Assembly (NCBI RefSeq): GCF_001045675.1
Contig: NZ_LEKT01000028.1
Span: 1-34,819 of the forward strand
Length of the DNA stretch: 34,819 nt
Reading direction: 5' to 3'
Source: Megasphaera cerevisiae DSM 20462
Lineage (GTDB): Bacteria > Bacillota > Negativicutes > Veillonellales > Megasphaeraceae
Shown: piece by piece, positions 15,629 to 23,996 of the stretch
Layout: every line of letters starts with the position of its first letter
Numbering within the stretch: the stretch's first letter is position 1
Made by a program: the position numbers and the translations under genes
The notes under the pieces: generated by a model
What the model was told of the DNA's origin: nothing
The model's input: only the letters and a program-made list of their open reading frames with translations
Database searches by the model: none

Positions 15629-15731
15629 AAACATCATCAAGAGCAGCAGAGGGACTGGCCCTGTGAAGCTGCGGCAACCTTCCGGAGGGAAAGGTGCCAA
15701 TTCCAGCAGAGTATATCTGACAGATGAATGG
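15629..15731 (+). ncRNA. SAM-I (S-box) riboswitch C, second of the tandem pair
   Basis: Same core as riboswitch B (82 identical bases), closing with GACAGATGAA. Followed by its own terminator and then the ssuA-like gene. Two complete switches in series would make the response to SAM steeper or leak-proof. Confidence 0.95.
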
Positions 15732-15744
15732 AGTTATGTAGGCA

Positions 15745-15781
15745 AACGTCATCTGCAGAGAGATGGCGTTATTTTTTTTTA
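15745..15781 (+). terminator. Expression-platform terminator C
   Basis: AACGTCATCT at 15745-15754 pairs with AGATGGCGTT at 15761-15770 (one U-G), followed by A and nine or more T. Confidence 0.92.
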
Positions 15782-15815
15782 TTAAATTTATCAGCATGGA
15801 AAAGAGGCGGCGAAT

Positions 15816-16868
15816 GTGAAAAATCGAGTATGGTTACTGCTTTGCATGGTCATGGTGACCTTATTTGCAGCAGGATGCAGTGATCAGGATATGGGAAGTG
15901 CTAAAAAAACATCAGCAGCAACTTTTACCTCGTCTAATCCTTATAAAGGAGAGCTGTCGGGAGTTACATTGAATGTCGGTTCGTCTTCGTCAGATCTCGC
16001 ACAGGCGATCGTAAAGGCTGCCGGCTTGGATAATACGCCGTATACTGTGAATTATCATAATTTGCGGGGAGGCAATTTGGTGCTGGAGGCAATGGCAGCT
16101 GGACAACTAGATGCTGGCTGCGGCAGTCAGATACCGCCTATTTTTGCTTCTCTCAGCCAAAACGGCGGCAATTTTAAAATTATTGCAATCAGAAAAGGGA
16201 ATACGCTGGATCAGGAGCTGATTACGGGACCGAAAACCAAAGATACTATCAAAACGGTAGCTGATTTAAAAGGAAAAAAAGTGGGATATGTCAAAAACAC
16301 GACGGCCCAGTACTTCTTATATAAAATGCTGGAGGAAGCGGGTTTGACCTGGAATGATGTTGATGCCCTTCCCATGTCGACATCGGACGGGCTGTCCGCT
16401 GTTATTACCGGAGATATTGATGGCTTGGCCAGCTATGGCAATTCCATTATATCGGCAAAGGATAAAGGTGCGGTGACGGTTAAGTCCGGGGCGGATATTC
16501 TTTCCGGTGATTATTATTGGTATGCGGCTCCGGCAACCATCAATGATCCGGCAAAGCATGCTGCGCTGGTCGATTATCTGGAACGGATCAATGAGGCCGA
16601 TGAATGGGCGAGACAGCATCCTGATGAATGGGCCGCGTATTATGCCAAGGAAACGAATCAAGATAAGGACGCCGTTAAAAAGCAATTTGTAGAGGGCGAG
16701 CAGCAGCGGAAGGGAAGGATTGCTCCTATTGACGCGGCAACGATTGCGTCGGAGCAGGACATTATTGACAGCTTTTTGTCTCTAGGCGTACTTTCCAAGC
16801 CGATTCAGGCGGCCCATCTGTTTGACCGGTCTTTTGATCAGGAAATCGCTAAATTTAAAATATATTGA
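15816..16868 (+). CDS. ssuA: Sulfonate-type ABC transporter substrate-binding lipoprotein (SsuA/NMT1 family)
   Basis: A 350-residue binding protein. Signal peptide with lipobox FAAGC, Cys at 21, so it is predicted to be membrane-anchored. The fold region carries LNVGSSSSDLAQAIVKAAGL, GGNLVLEAMAAGQLDAGCGS and VADLKGKKVGYVKNTTAQYF, typical of the SsuA/TauA/NitT group. It begins with GTG, preceded by GAGGCGG. Position behind two SAM riboswitches and ahead of an SsuC/SsuB pair makes a sulfur compound, probably an alkyl or aryl sulfonate or sulfate ester, the likely ligand; the exact substrate cannot be read. Confidence 0.88.
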   Translation: MKNRVWLLLCMVMVTLFAAGCSDQDMGSAKKTSAATFTSSNPYKGELSGVTLNVGSSSSDLAQAIVKAAGLDNTPYTVNYHNLRGGNLVLEAMAAGQLDAGCGSQIPPIFASLSQNGGNFKIIAIRKGNTLDQELITGPKTKDTIKTVADLKGKKVGYVKNTTAQYFLYKMLEEAGLTWNDVDALPMSTSDGLSAVITGDIDGLASYGNSIISAKDKGAVTVKSGADILSGDYYWYAAPATINDPAKHAALVDYLERINEADEWARQHPDEWAAYYAKETNQDKDAVKKQFVEGEQQRKGRIAPIDAATIASEQDIIDSFLSLGVLSKPIQAAHLFDRSFDQEIAKFKIY

Positions 16869-16892
16869 TAGTGACCTTCAAGGGAGGTTTAT

Positions 16893-17744
16893 ATGGAAAA
16901 AAGCACAAGTCCTACCTGCTCTTCTTCTGTTTCAGAAAATCGGGGGTGGTATATCAAAAAAAAATTTATTCCGGTAGTGTGGAAAAATGCGAGTAATTTG
17001 GCGCTGGCCTGGCTGATTCCCGTGGGACTGCTGCTGATATGGGGATATTTGTCGGCCAGCGGAAATTTGAATCAGCTGTTTCCGACACCGCGGGAGCTGG
17101 TACAGACCACGGTTCGGTTGATCAGTGACGGAACCTTGTTTGATAATCTGCGGATCAGCCTGATACGGGCTGCAGGAGGATTGGCCATTGGCGGCGTGAT
17201 CGGTTTTGTCTTGGGAGTGTTGACGGGGCAGTTTGAAACGGCTGATACGATTCTGAATACGCCGATACAAATGATCAAGAGCGTGCCTCGTCTGGCCGTT
17301 TTGCCGCTGATTCTTATCTGGTTTGGCATTGGAGAAACGGCAAAGGTTGTATTAATTGCCCTAAGTACATTTTTTCCTGTTTATTTAAATACCTTTCATG
17401 GAATTCGTTCCATCAATCCGGAATTGATCGAAATGGGGAAGGTATACGGATTTTCTTCGTGGGAAATGTTCAAGCATATTACGTTTCCCGGAGCGATATC
17501 TTCTATTATGATCGGTGTCAGGCAATCATTAGGAAGTACTTGGCTGATATTAATCGTTGCCGAGACGATAGCGGCAAAATCCGGTATTGGGTATATGGCA
17601 ACTAACGCCAGAGAATATATGATGATGGATGTCATTGTGCTGAGCATGATTTTATATGCGTTGCTGGGGATGGTATCAGACCGTATTGCTGTTTCTATTA
17701 CCAAACGGCTGCTGCAGTGGGACCCCAATTACAGGAGATCATAA
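16893..17744 (+). CDS. ssuC: Sulfonate-type ABC transporter permease (SsuC family)
   Basis: Integral membrane permease of the NitT/TauT/SsuC family, 283 residues. After a 35-residue cytoplasmic lead come about six hydrophobic segments with family sequences LFPTPRELVQTTVRLISDGT, SVPRLAVLPLILIWFGIGE, the docking loop ELIEMGKVYGFSSWEMFKHI and VAETIAAKSGIGYMA. AGGGAGG precedes the ATG. It forms the channel with SsuB energising it; the ATPase gene starts one base after its stop. Confidence 0.92.
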   Translation: MEKSTSPTCSSSVSENRGWYIKKKFIPVVWKNASNLALAWLIPVGLLLIWGYLSASGNLNQLFPTPRELVQTTVRLISDGTLFDNLRISLIRAAGGLAIGGVIGFVLGVLTGQFETADTILNTPIQMIKSVPRLAVLPLILIWFGIGETAKVVLIALSTFFPVYLNTFHGIRSINPELIEMGKVYGFSSWEMFKHITFPGAISSIMIGVRQSLGSTWLILIVAETIAAKSGIGYMATNAREYMMMDVIVLSMILYALLGMVSDRIAVSITKRLLQWDPNYRRS

Positions 17745-17745
17745 T

Positions 17746-18489
17746 ATGGCAGGATATTCAATTCAAATACGAAATTTGACTAAAAGATACGGCAGCACTG
17801 AGGTATTGAGGAATATTAATCTAACAATCAAAGAGGGTGAGTTTGTCGGTTTGGTCGGCAAAAGCGGCTGCGGAAAAAGCACGCTGCTCAGAATTGTTTC
17901 CGCACTGACACGCAGCAGCGGCGGCAGCATACAGATCGACGGGAGAGAAGCTTTGGAAATAGATCCGGAGGTACGGTTCTTGTTTCAGGACGCACGGCTG
18001 CTGCCGTGGAAAACGGTGCTGGAGAATGTAATATTAGGTTCTCCAGAGAGAAATAAGGAAAAAGCACTGCAGGCGCTGCAGGCAGTGGATCTGGAGGATC
18101 GAAAAAATTTCTGGCCTTCCGATTTATCCGGTGGGCAGCGGCAGCGGGTGTCTCTGGCCAGAGCTCTCGTGGGAACTCCGCGGGTATTGCTGCTGGATGA
18201 ACCGCTGAGTGCTTTGGATGCACTGACGCGCATCAATATGCAGCGACTCATTGAAAAACTATGGCAGGAATGGCGTTTTACCGTCGTACTCGTTACACAC
18301 GACGTCAGTGAAGCGGTGTACCTGGCTGATCGCGTCATACTCATTGAAAATGGGGAAATAGGGTTGGATGAAAAAATAAAGTTGGCACGGCCCAGGTTAA
18401 AAAATAACGATTCAGCATATTATGAAGGGAAAATACTGGATCGTATTTTGAAACCACAGCAGCCGGAACTGATACAATATACAATTTGA
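17746..18489 (+). CDS. ssuB: Sulfonate-type ABC transporter ATP-binding protein (SsuB family)
   Basis: ATPase of 247 residues. Walker A GKSGCGKST at 38-46, Q-loop FQDARLLPW, signature LSGGQ at 127-131, Walker B LLLDEP and switch VTHDVSEAV. QDARLLPWK is characteristic of SsuB-like ATPases. AGGAG precedes the ATG at 17746; longer in-frame starts lie inside ssuC and are rejected. Confidence 0.93.
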   Translation: MAGYSIQIRNLTKRYGSTEVLRNINLTIKEGEFVGLVGKSGCGKSTLLRIVSALTRSSGGSIQIDGREALEIDPEVRFLFQDARLLPWKTVLENVILGSPERNKEKALQALQAVDLEDRKNFWPSDLSGGQRQRVSLARALVGTPRVLLLDEPLSALDALTRINMQRLIEKLWQEWRFTVVLVTHDVSEAVYLADRVILIENGEIGLDEKIKLARPRLKNNDSAYYEGKILDRILKPQQPELIQYTI

Positions 18490-18510
18490 TAATAAAGGAG
18501 AGCGTCTATT

Positions 18511-19683
18511 ATGAAAATTACGCAAATTGAAATATTTTATGTCCATACACGTCCTAAAACGGGACAGCGTCCTATTATTGTCAAGGTGACGACGGATAGC
18601 GGCATATATGGCTTAGGAGAAGCCGGCATGGCTTACGGCAGCGGTGGCAGTGGTGCCGTAGGGGCCATTAAGGACTTTGGCCGTCTTATTCTTGGTGAAG
18701 ATCCGTTTAATACGGAAAAAATATGGGAAAAATTACTGAAGAAAACCTTTTGGGGACAAGGCGGCGGTACCGTTATTTTTACGGCAATTTCCGCGTTGGA
18801 CATCGCGTTGTGGGATATTAAGGGAAAGGTTTTACATGTTCCGGTGTATCAATTATTGGGAGGAAAAAGCAATTCCAAGCTTCGGGCATATGCTTCACAG
18901 CTCCAATTTGGCTGGGGGCCTGTACGAGAAGCCAAGGCAACTGTTGAAGAATATGCGGAGGAAGCCAAAGTGGCTGTGAATGATGGCTATGACGCGATTA
19001 AGATTGATGTATTGGCCTTTGATGGGCAGGGAAAAGTACAGGAAAAATTAGAAGGTCCCCTGCCGCATGCCATTGTTTCTTTGGGAGCGGCCCGTGTGGC
19101 CGCTATGAGAGAAGCCGTCGGTCCGGACGTGGATATTATTATCGAAAATCACGGACACACGGATTTGGTCAGTGCGATTCAGTTTGCCAGAGCCATTGAG
19201 CCTTATCATATTTTCTTCTATGAAGAAATCAATACACCGCTCAATCCGGCGCTGCTGCAGGCTGCTAAGCAAAAGATAGATATCCCGATTGCATCAGGAG
19301 AACGGATTTATTCGCGCTGGGGATATCTGCCATATTTCCAAAACCGGTCCATTGATGTTATACAGCCCGATCTGGGATCCTGCGGCGGGTTTTCTGAATT
19401 CAAAAAAATTGCTGATATGGCGCATACGTATGAGGTATCCGTGCAGGCCCATGTAGCAGGGACAGGAATTGCCGAAGCGGCAGCACTTCATGCTGAAGCC
19501 AGCATTCCTAATTTCTGCATTCATGAACATCACCAAAAGGTGCTGCTGCCGGAATATCAGGAACTTTGCAAATATAATTATCAGCCGGTTCATGGAGCGT
19601 ATACCGTGCCGGAATTGCCGGGAATCGGGCAGGATATTACGGAAGAAGTATATAAGCAATCCGATTACGTGCTTGTCCAGTAG
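18511..19683 (+). CDS. Enolase-superfamily enzyme, mandelate racemase/sugar-acid dehydratase-like
   Basis: A 390-residue member of the mandelate racemase/muconate lactonising group, closest in appearance to acid-sugar dehydratases such as galactonate dehydratase. The capping domain is at 1-120. The barrel carries an AIKID Lys at 164, and presumed Mg ligands E212 (IIENHG), E238 (YEEI) and E264 (SGER), spaced 26 and 26 as in the family. H214 and H314 (AHVAG) are candidate acid/base residues. Dehydratases of this type remove water from hydroxy acids. The place in an S-box sulfonate-uptake operon suggests a substrate bearing a sulfonate or a carbon skeleton released from one; this is inference. 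GGAG precedes the start. Confidence 0.82.
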   Translation: MKITQIEIFYVHTRPKTGQRPIIVKVTTDSGIYGLGEAGMAYGSGGSGAVGAIKDFGRLILGEDPFNTEKIWEKLLKKTFWGQGGGTVIFTAISALDIALWDIKGKVLHVPVYQLLGGKSNSKLRAYASQLQFGWGPVREAKATVEEYAEEAKVAVNDGYDAIKIDVLAFDGQGKVQEKLEGPLPHAIVSLGAARVAAMREAVGPDVDIIIENHGHTDLVSAIQFARAIEPYHIFFYEEINTPLNPALLQAAKQKIDIPIASGERIYSRWGYLPYFQNRSIDVIQPDLGSCGGFSEFKKIADMAHTYEVSVQAHVAGTGIAEAAALHAEASIPNFCIHEHHQKVLLPEYQELCKYNYQPVHGAYTVPELPGIGQDITEEVYKQSDYVLVQ

Positions 19684-19702
19684 CGTGCAGAGGAGGAAAA
19701 AT

Positions 19703-20296
19703 ATGATTGGAGATTGTGCAAATTGTAATTGCGCACATGTTTGTGCTGTAAAGGGAGTCAGCTGCAAGCCCGTGGAACAGGAAAAAATTTTGGGTCTGTA
19801 CACGGCGGAGGAGCAAAAAATAATGGAGGCTGCGGCCTATGTCGAAGCGACGTATTATATGCAGTATACCCGCATTCAGGAAACGGCTGCCTTTGCTCAA
19901 AAGATGGGGTATACAACCTTGGGATTGGCTTTTTGCATCGGTATTAGTAAAGAAGCCGAACTGATTGCCAAGTATTTTTCTAAATTTTTTACGGTATATT
20001 CTATTTGCTGCAAAAACTGCGGTATATCCAAAGATGTATTAAAGTTGAAAAAAGTTCATCCGGAAAGTGCCGTGGAAAGCATGTGTAATCCAAAGAGCCA
20101 GGCACATTTTCTGAACGAACAGCATTGTGATCTTTTTATATCGGCAGGGCTATGTGTAGGCCATGATGCGTTATTCAATAAGGCTTGTGATGGACCGGTA
20201 ACGAATTTGATTGCTAAAGACAGGGTACTGGCACATAATCCTATAGGTGCGGTGTATTCCAATTATTGGAAAGGCAAATTGGGAATCAATGATTGA
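19703..20296 (+). CDS. DUF1847 family cysteine-rich protein
   Basis: A 197-residue protein with many Cys, including CANCNCAHVC near the N terminus, SICCKNCGI near 100, MCNPKSQAHFLNEQ and SAGLCVGHDALF. This pattern matches the uncharacterised DUF1847 family common in anaerobes. The Cys layout suggests metal or iron-sulfur binding, but the role is unknown. AGGAGGAAA precedes the ATG at 19703; longer in-frame starts lie inside the previous gene. Its operon position, 19 nt after the dehydratase gene, links it to sulfonate use or redox handling. Confidence 0.8.
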   Translation: MIGDCANCNCAHVCAVKGVSCKPVEQEKILGLYTAEEQKIMEAAAYVEATYYMQYTRIQETAAFAQKMGYTTLGLAFCIGISKEAELIAKYFSKFFTVYSICCKNCGISKDVLKLKKVHPESAVESMCNPKSQAHFLNEQHCDLFISAGLCVGHDALFNKACDGPVTNLIAKDRVLAHNPIGAVYSNYWKGKLGIND

Positions 20297-20408
20297 CGGC
20301 GGCAAATGATCTGTGACTGGCGGGGAACGTGTTAGGTGATCTCAAAAGCCGCAGGCGAGTCAGCGTAGAATAATTTAACAGAATTGAATATGAATGGAGA
20401 CCCGTATA

Positions 20409-20783
20409 ATGTATATTACGAATTTAGATACCATCAAATCGGCAGAGGTGCCTCAAACAGGAAAGGCAGGTATTCCGATTTCAGTAAAATGGCTTTTGGG
20501 AGAACCGGAGGGAGCACCTAATTATGAATTGCGATATCTTACCTTCCCGGTACACGCTTCGACACTGTATCATAAGCATGCATGGGAACATGAGGTTTTT
20601 ATAGTGAAAGGGCAGGGGATTTTAAAAACACGGCATGACGAAATTTTATTGAAGGATCATGATGCAATACTAATTTTACCAGGGGAAGAGCATCAATTAT
20701 TGAACCGATCTGAGACGGATACCTTTGATATTATTTGTGTTGTTCCTAAGGGGACGAGGTCCTTTTCCTGCCAGTGCGGTTAA
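20409..20783 (+). CDS. Small cupin-domain protein
   Basis: A single-domain cupin of 124 residues. Cupin motif 1 is HKHAWEHEVFIVKGQG with three candidate metal-binding His and a Glu, and motif 2 is ILPGEEHQLLN. The C terminus ends SCQCG, an unusual Cys pair. The start at 20409 follows GGAG by 9 nt; an in-frame ATG at 20394 has no ribosome site. It could be a metal-dependent dioxygenase-like, isomerase or binding protein; no specific activity can be named. It is separated from DUF1847 by 112 nt but lies in the same direction with no terminator between. Confidence 0.82.
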   Translation: MYITNLDTIKSAEVPQTGKAGIPISVKWLLGEPEGAPNYELRYLTFPVHASTLYHKHAWEHEVFIVKGQGILKTRHDEILLKDHDAILILPGEEHQLLNRSETDTFDIICVVPKGTRSFSCQCG

Positions 20784-20832
20784 AAAAAGCAGCTGTAAAA
20801 AGTGTTGCAGGGCACAAAAAGCGGTGTCAAAA

Positions 20833-20864
20833 TTGATTTGTATATAGTACATATATAATATGTA
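20833..20864 (+). promoter_or_regulatory. Possible promoter with overlapping operator palindrome
   Basis: TACATAT-ATA-ATATGTA at 20848-20864 is a perfect 7-3-7 inverted repeat overlapping a TATAAT (20854-20859); TTGATT at 20833 could be a -35 but is only 15 bp away. It lies upstream of the second importer. The regulator is unknown. Confidence 0.5.
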
Positions 20865-20902
20865 TATAAAGATTTAAAAAAAATGTGGCAAGAGGTGATA
20901 GT

Positions 20903-21910
20903 ATGACACAGTTGATTTCAGCGGTTCTGTATCCTGCGGAAAAAAGCGTGCTTTTTTTCAAGCGGCTGCCAGTCCAATTGTTTTTACCGGTCCTGTCCGT
21001 AGGCCTTGCTATTGCAATGGATCAGATTTTGCCTAGAGCGGCTGAACAAAAGGTAGTGGGACATCCTTATTTTACGTATCTGCTGGGAGTTACGCTTTTG
21101 GGATATATGGGAATGATACTGGTGGGATTAAAATATGTCAAATGGCATGCCGCGGCTGTCTATATCGCTCCGTTTTATGCAGGGGTTACGTTACTTTTAA
21201 ATGTTTTGAATATGTTGACTGCTAAATATGCCCTTCTTCCTGTACTGTATTTTCCGGCAATGGATCGGGTATTGGAGGTATTGGTCAATGATGCCTCGTA
21301 TTTGGCGACCTGTGTAATTTATTCGTATCGACTTTTATTTATTGGCTGGTTTTTCGGAGCGATTGCAGGGATTTCTACTGGAATTTTACTTGGATTCAGT
21401 AAAGCGGCTAATTATTGGATATGGCCTTTTATTCGTACGATCGGTCCTATTCCGTCAACGGCATGGATTCCGCTGGTGTTGGTGGCATTCCCTTCTGTGA
21501 TTTCGGGAAGTGTTTTTCTGATTGCGCTGGCAGTATGGTTTCCGACAACGGTTCTTACAAACAGCGGAATTGCCAATATCAATAATTCATATTTTGAAGT
21601 GTCTGCAACATTAGGAGCGGGACGATGGTATCAGATTTTTAAAGTAGGCATTCCGGCGGCAATGCCCAGTATTTTTCAGGGATTGTTTAACGGTACCTGT
21701 GCTTCTTTTATTACGCTGGTAACAGCAGAAATGCTGGGAGCAAAATATGGTTTGGGGTGGTATATTAATTGGCAGAAGGAAATGATGGCGTATGCTAATG
21801 TGTATGCCGGCTTGATTTTGATTGCAGCAAGTTTTTGTCTTATTATTACAGGATTATTTAAATTTAAGAACTATATATTGGTATGGCAGAGGGGCGTAAT
21901 AAAATGGTAG
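20903..21910 (+). CDS. ABC transporter permease, NitT/TauT/SsuC family, with extra N-terminal membrane region
   Basis: A 335-residue permease, longer than the usual 250-280. The first 120 residues add about three hydrophobic segments before the conserved part, which has IGPIPSTAWIPLVLVAFP, the docking loop YFEVSATLGAGRWYQIFKVG and FITLVTAEMLGAKYGLGWYI. AGAGGTGAT precedes the ATG at 20903. It overlaps the ATPase gene by 7 nt. Family membership suggests import of sulfonates, taurine, nitrate or thiamine-precursor-like ligands; with the sulfur neighbours a sulfur compound is most likely. Confidence 0.88.
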   Translation: MTQLISAVLYPAEKSVLFFKRLPVQLFLPVLSVGLAIAMDQILPRAAEQKVVGHPYFTYLLGVTLLGYMGMILVGLKYVKWHAAAVYIAPFYAGVTLLLNVLNMLTAKYALLPVLYFPAMDRVLEVLVNDASYLATCVIYSYRLLFIGWFFGAIAGISTGILLGFSKAANYWIWPFIRTIGPIPSTAWIPLVLVAFPSVISGSVFLIALAVWFPTTVLTNSGIANINNSYFEVSATLGAGRWYQIFKVGIPAAMPSIFQGLFNGTCASFITLVTAEMLGAKYGLGWYINWQKEMMAYANVYAGLILIAASFCLIITGLFKFKNYILVWQRGVIKW

Positions 21911-22683
21911 GAAGTATCCGGATACAGGAAGTGGAAAAAAAATTTGTCAATGGTTCCGGAGAAAATGTGCAGGCATTATTCGACGTGTCCCTGGATATTA
22001 AGCCAGGATCTTTTGTGTCGGTTATCGGGCCTTCCGGATGTGGGAAATCTACTTTATTGCGGCTTATTTCGGGACTTTCCCAGCCGGATAAGGGGCATAT
22101 ATTTTTGGACAATATGCAAATAACGGCACCGGGAGCTGATCGTGGATTTATGTTTCAAGAACATAATTTATTTCCCTGGCTGACAATTTATGATAACATC
22201 GCATTTGGTCTCCGGGCCAGAAAGCTATATAAAGAAAATAAGGAAAAAGTCACCGGCATTCTGCATTTAGTTGGATTAGACGGATTTGAATCCTATTATC
22301 CGCATCAGTTATCAGGCGGTATGTGCCAACGAGCATCTTTGGCGCGTGCGCTTGTCGGAAACCCCAAGGTTTTGCTGCTGGATGAACCGTTGGGAGCACT
22401 GGATGCGTTTACACGAATGAATATTCAGGATGAGATACAGCGTATTTGGAAAGAGGAACATATGACAATGGTTATGGTGACGCATGATGTGGACGAAGCG
22501 GTATATCTGTCCGATACGATTGTTGTTATGACTGCCCGCCCCGGCAGGATCGTCAAGCTGGTGCACGTCGATTTGCCCCGTCCCCGCGACCGAAGCGCTG
22601 AAAATTTTTTCCGGTATAGCTCAGAGGTACTGCGGCTTTTGCATTATGGCGGTACTATAACGGAACCGGAGTTTTATTTATGA
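21904..22683 (+). CDS. ABC transporter ATP-binding protein, SsuB/TauB family
   Basis: ATPase of 259 residues. Walker A GPSGCGKST at 42-50, Q-loop FQEHNLFPW, variant signature LSGGMCQR (LSGGM is normal in SsuB/TauB), LLLDEPLGALDAFTR and VTHDVDEAVYLSD. AGAGGGGCG precedes the ATG at 21904, which lies within the end of the permease gene, indicating translational coupling. Confidence 0.92.
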   Translation: MVGSIRIQEVEKKFVNGSGENVQALFDVSLDIKPGSFVSVIGPSGCGKSTLLRLISGLSQPDKGHIFLDNMQITAPGADRGFMFQEHNLFPWLTIYDNIAFGLRARKLYKENKEKVTGILHLVGLDGFESYYPHQLSGGMCQRASLARALVGNPKVLLLDEPLGALDAFTRMNIQDEIQRIWKEEHMTMVMVTHDVDEAVYLSDTIVVMTARPGRIVKLVHVDLPRPRDRSAENFFRYSSEVLRLLHYGGTITEPEFYL

Positions 22684-22769
22684 TATTACATGGGCGCATG
22701 GGCTGTTCCTGTACGGAAGGCATATAGTTTGAAATTATTTTTCATTTTATTAAAGGAAGTGACGTTGTT

Positions 22770-23951
22770 ATGAATATAAAGATAAAAGGTGTTGCCGTTT
22801 TAGTATCGGCATTGATTCTGACCGGTGTATTAGCCGGCTGCGGTACTGAATCCGAAGTGACAGGCAGTGACGAAAAAAAAGATGCTCCATATCATTTGAA
22901 GGTAGGATATTCACCGTCTTTGTGCCAGGCCGCACTTTTCGTTGCATATGAGAATGGCTATTTTAAAGAGGAGGGTCTGGATGCCGAATTGATCCAAATT
23001 GATGCGGCACATGCCAGTGATGTTATTGCGGCGAATCAGGTAGATGTTCTGCAAGGCTTAGCCGCTAAAATGATCCAACCCATTGAAAATGGCTTGCCGG
23101 TTAAAGTAACTGCCGGTATTCATACGGGCTGCATACGGTTGTTGGTTCCGGAGAATTCTCCGATTCAAAGTTTGAAGGATTTAAAAGGAAAAAAAATCGG
23201 AGTTCCCGGTTTGGCGGATTCAGGAACGATCATCGCAAAACGAGCGCTGTATTTGGATGGAGTTGGCGTAACAGATAAAAATCTGGAAGTAGAGTTTTCT
23301 GTTTTTTCCCGCAACGATTTACCGCAGGCACTGCAGAAGGGAGCCGTTGACGCAATTAGTTTGACCGACCCGGTTGGCGCGATTGCAGCGCAGGAATACG
23401 GCTTGCGTACATTGGTGGATACGGCCCAGACACCGCCGTTTGATCAGGAATATTGCTGCGTCAGCATGGTTACGAATAAATTGGCAAAAGAACATCCTGA
23501 TGTTGCCGAAAAGGCTACCCGGGCTATTTTGAAGGGAGCTGCATGGGTGCAAGCCCATCCGCAGGAAGCTGCGAAGTTGGAATTGGATAAAAAGTATGTA
23601 GCCGGCAATTTGGAGTTAAATACGGCCTTACTGAAATCATATCATTTTATTCCTTCGGTTCAGGGCGGATATAATGCAATAAAAGATTGCACGGAACAAC
23701 TGGCTAAGATCGGCTTGATTGCCCCTGATACAGATGCCAGAAAATTTACGGATGCGGCGTTTTTGTTTTTTAAAGGCTTGGAGGATACCCCCCAGACTGC
23801 TCAAATAGAAGGAAGTTCCGGAGCAGGAGCGGGTGCGAATGATGTTCCTGTAAAGAAGATGGGGTATATGTCCGGTTCGCTGTCAGATGAAAACCGCGAT
23901 TCTTCAGCTAAAGCAGAAAATATTCCCGATTGCTGTGCGCAGGAGACCTAG
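22770..23951 (+). CDS. ABC transporter substrate-binding lipoprotein, NMT1/SsuA family
   Basis: A 393-residue binding protein with lipobox VLAGC, Cys at 24. Family sequences: LKVGYSPSLCQAALFVAYEN, GYFKEEGLDAELIQIDAAHA, and LKDLKGKKIGVPGLADSGT. A C-terminal tail of about 50 residues after FFKGLEDTP is Gly/Ser/Asp-rich and ends DCCAQET, beyond the usual fold. It is the receptor for the permease and ATPase encoded just upstream. Ligand not identifiable. Confidence 0.88.
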   Translation: MNIKIKGVAVLVSALILTGVLAGCGTESEVTGSDEKKDAPYHLKVGYSPSLCQAALFVAYENGYFKEEGLDAELIQIDAAHASDVIAANQVDVLQGLAAKMIQPIENGLPVKVTAGIHTGCIRLLVPENSPIQSLKDLKGKKIGVPGLADSGTIIAKRALYLDGVGVTDKNLEVEFSVFSRNDLPQALQKGAVDAISLTDPVGAIAAQEYGLRTLVDTAQTPPFDQEYCCVSMVTNKLAKEHPDVAEKATRAILKGAAWVQAHPQEAAKLELDKKYVAGNLELNTALLKSYHFIPSVQGGYNAIKDCTEQLAKIGLIAPDTDARKFTDAAFLFFKGLEDTPQTAQIEGSSGAGAGANDVPVKKMGYMSGSLSDENRDSSAKAENIPDCCAQET

Positions 23952-23996
23952 GATAGATAGCTGCACGGATAATAACATAGCAAGGAGATAGACGAT

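Noticed and set aside
15262-15700. Two minus-strand frames of about 70 codons sharing MAPFPPEGCRSFTGPVPLLL-like sequence
   Set aside because: They are antisense to the duplicated S-box cores; the shared peptide simply reflects the 82 identical riboswitch bases.
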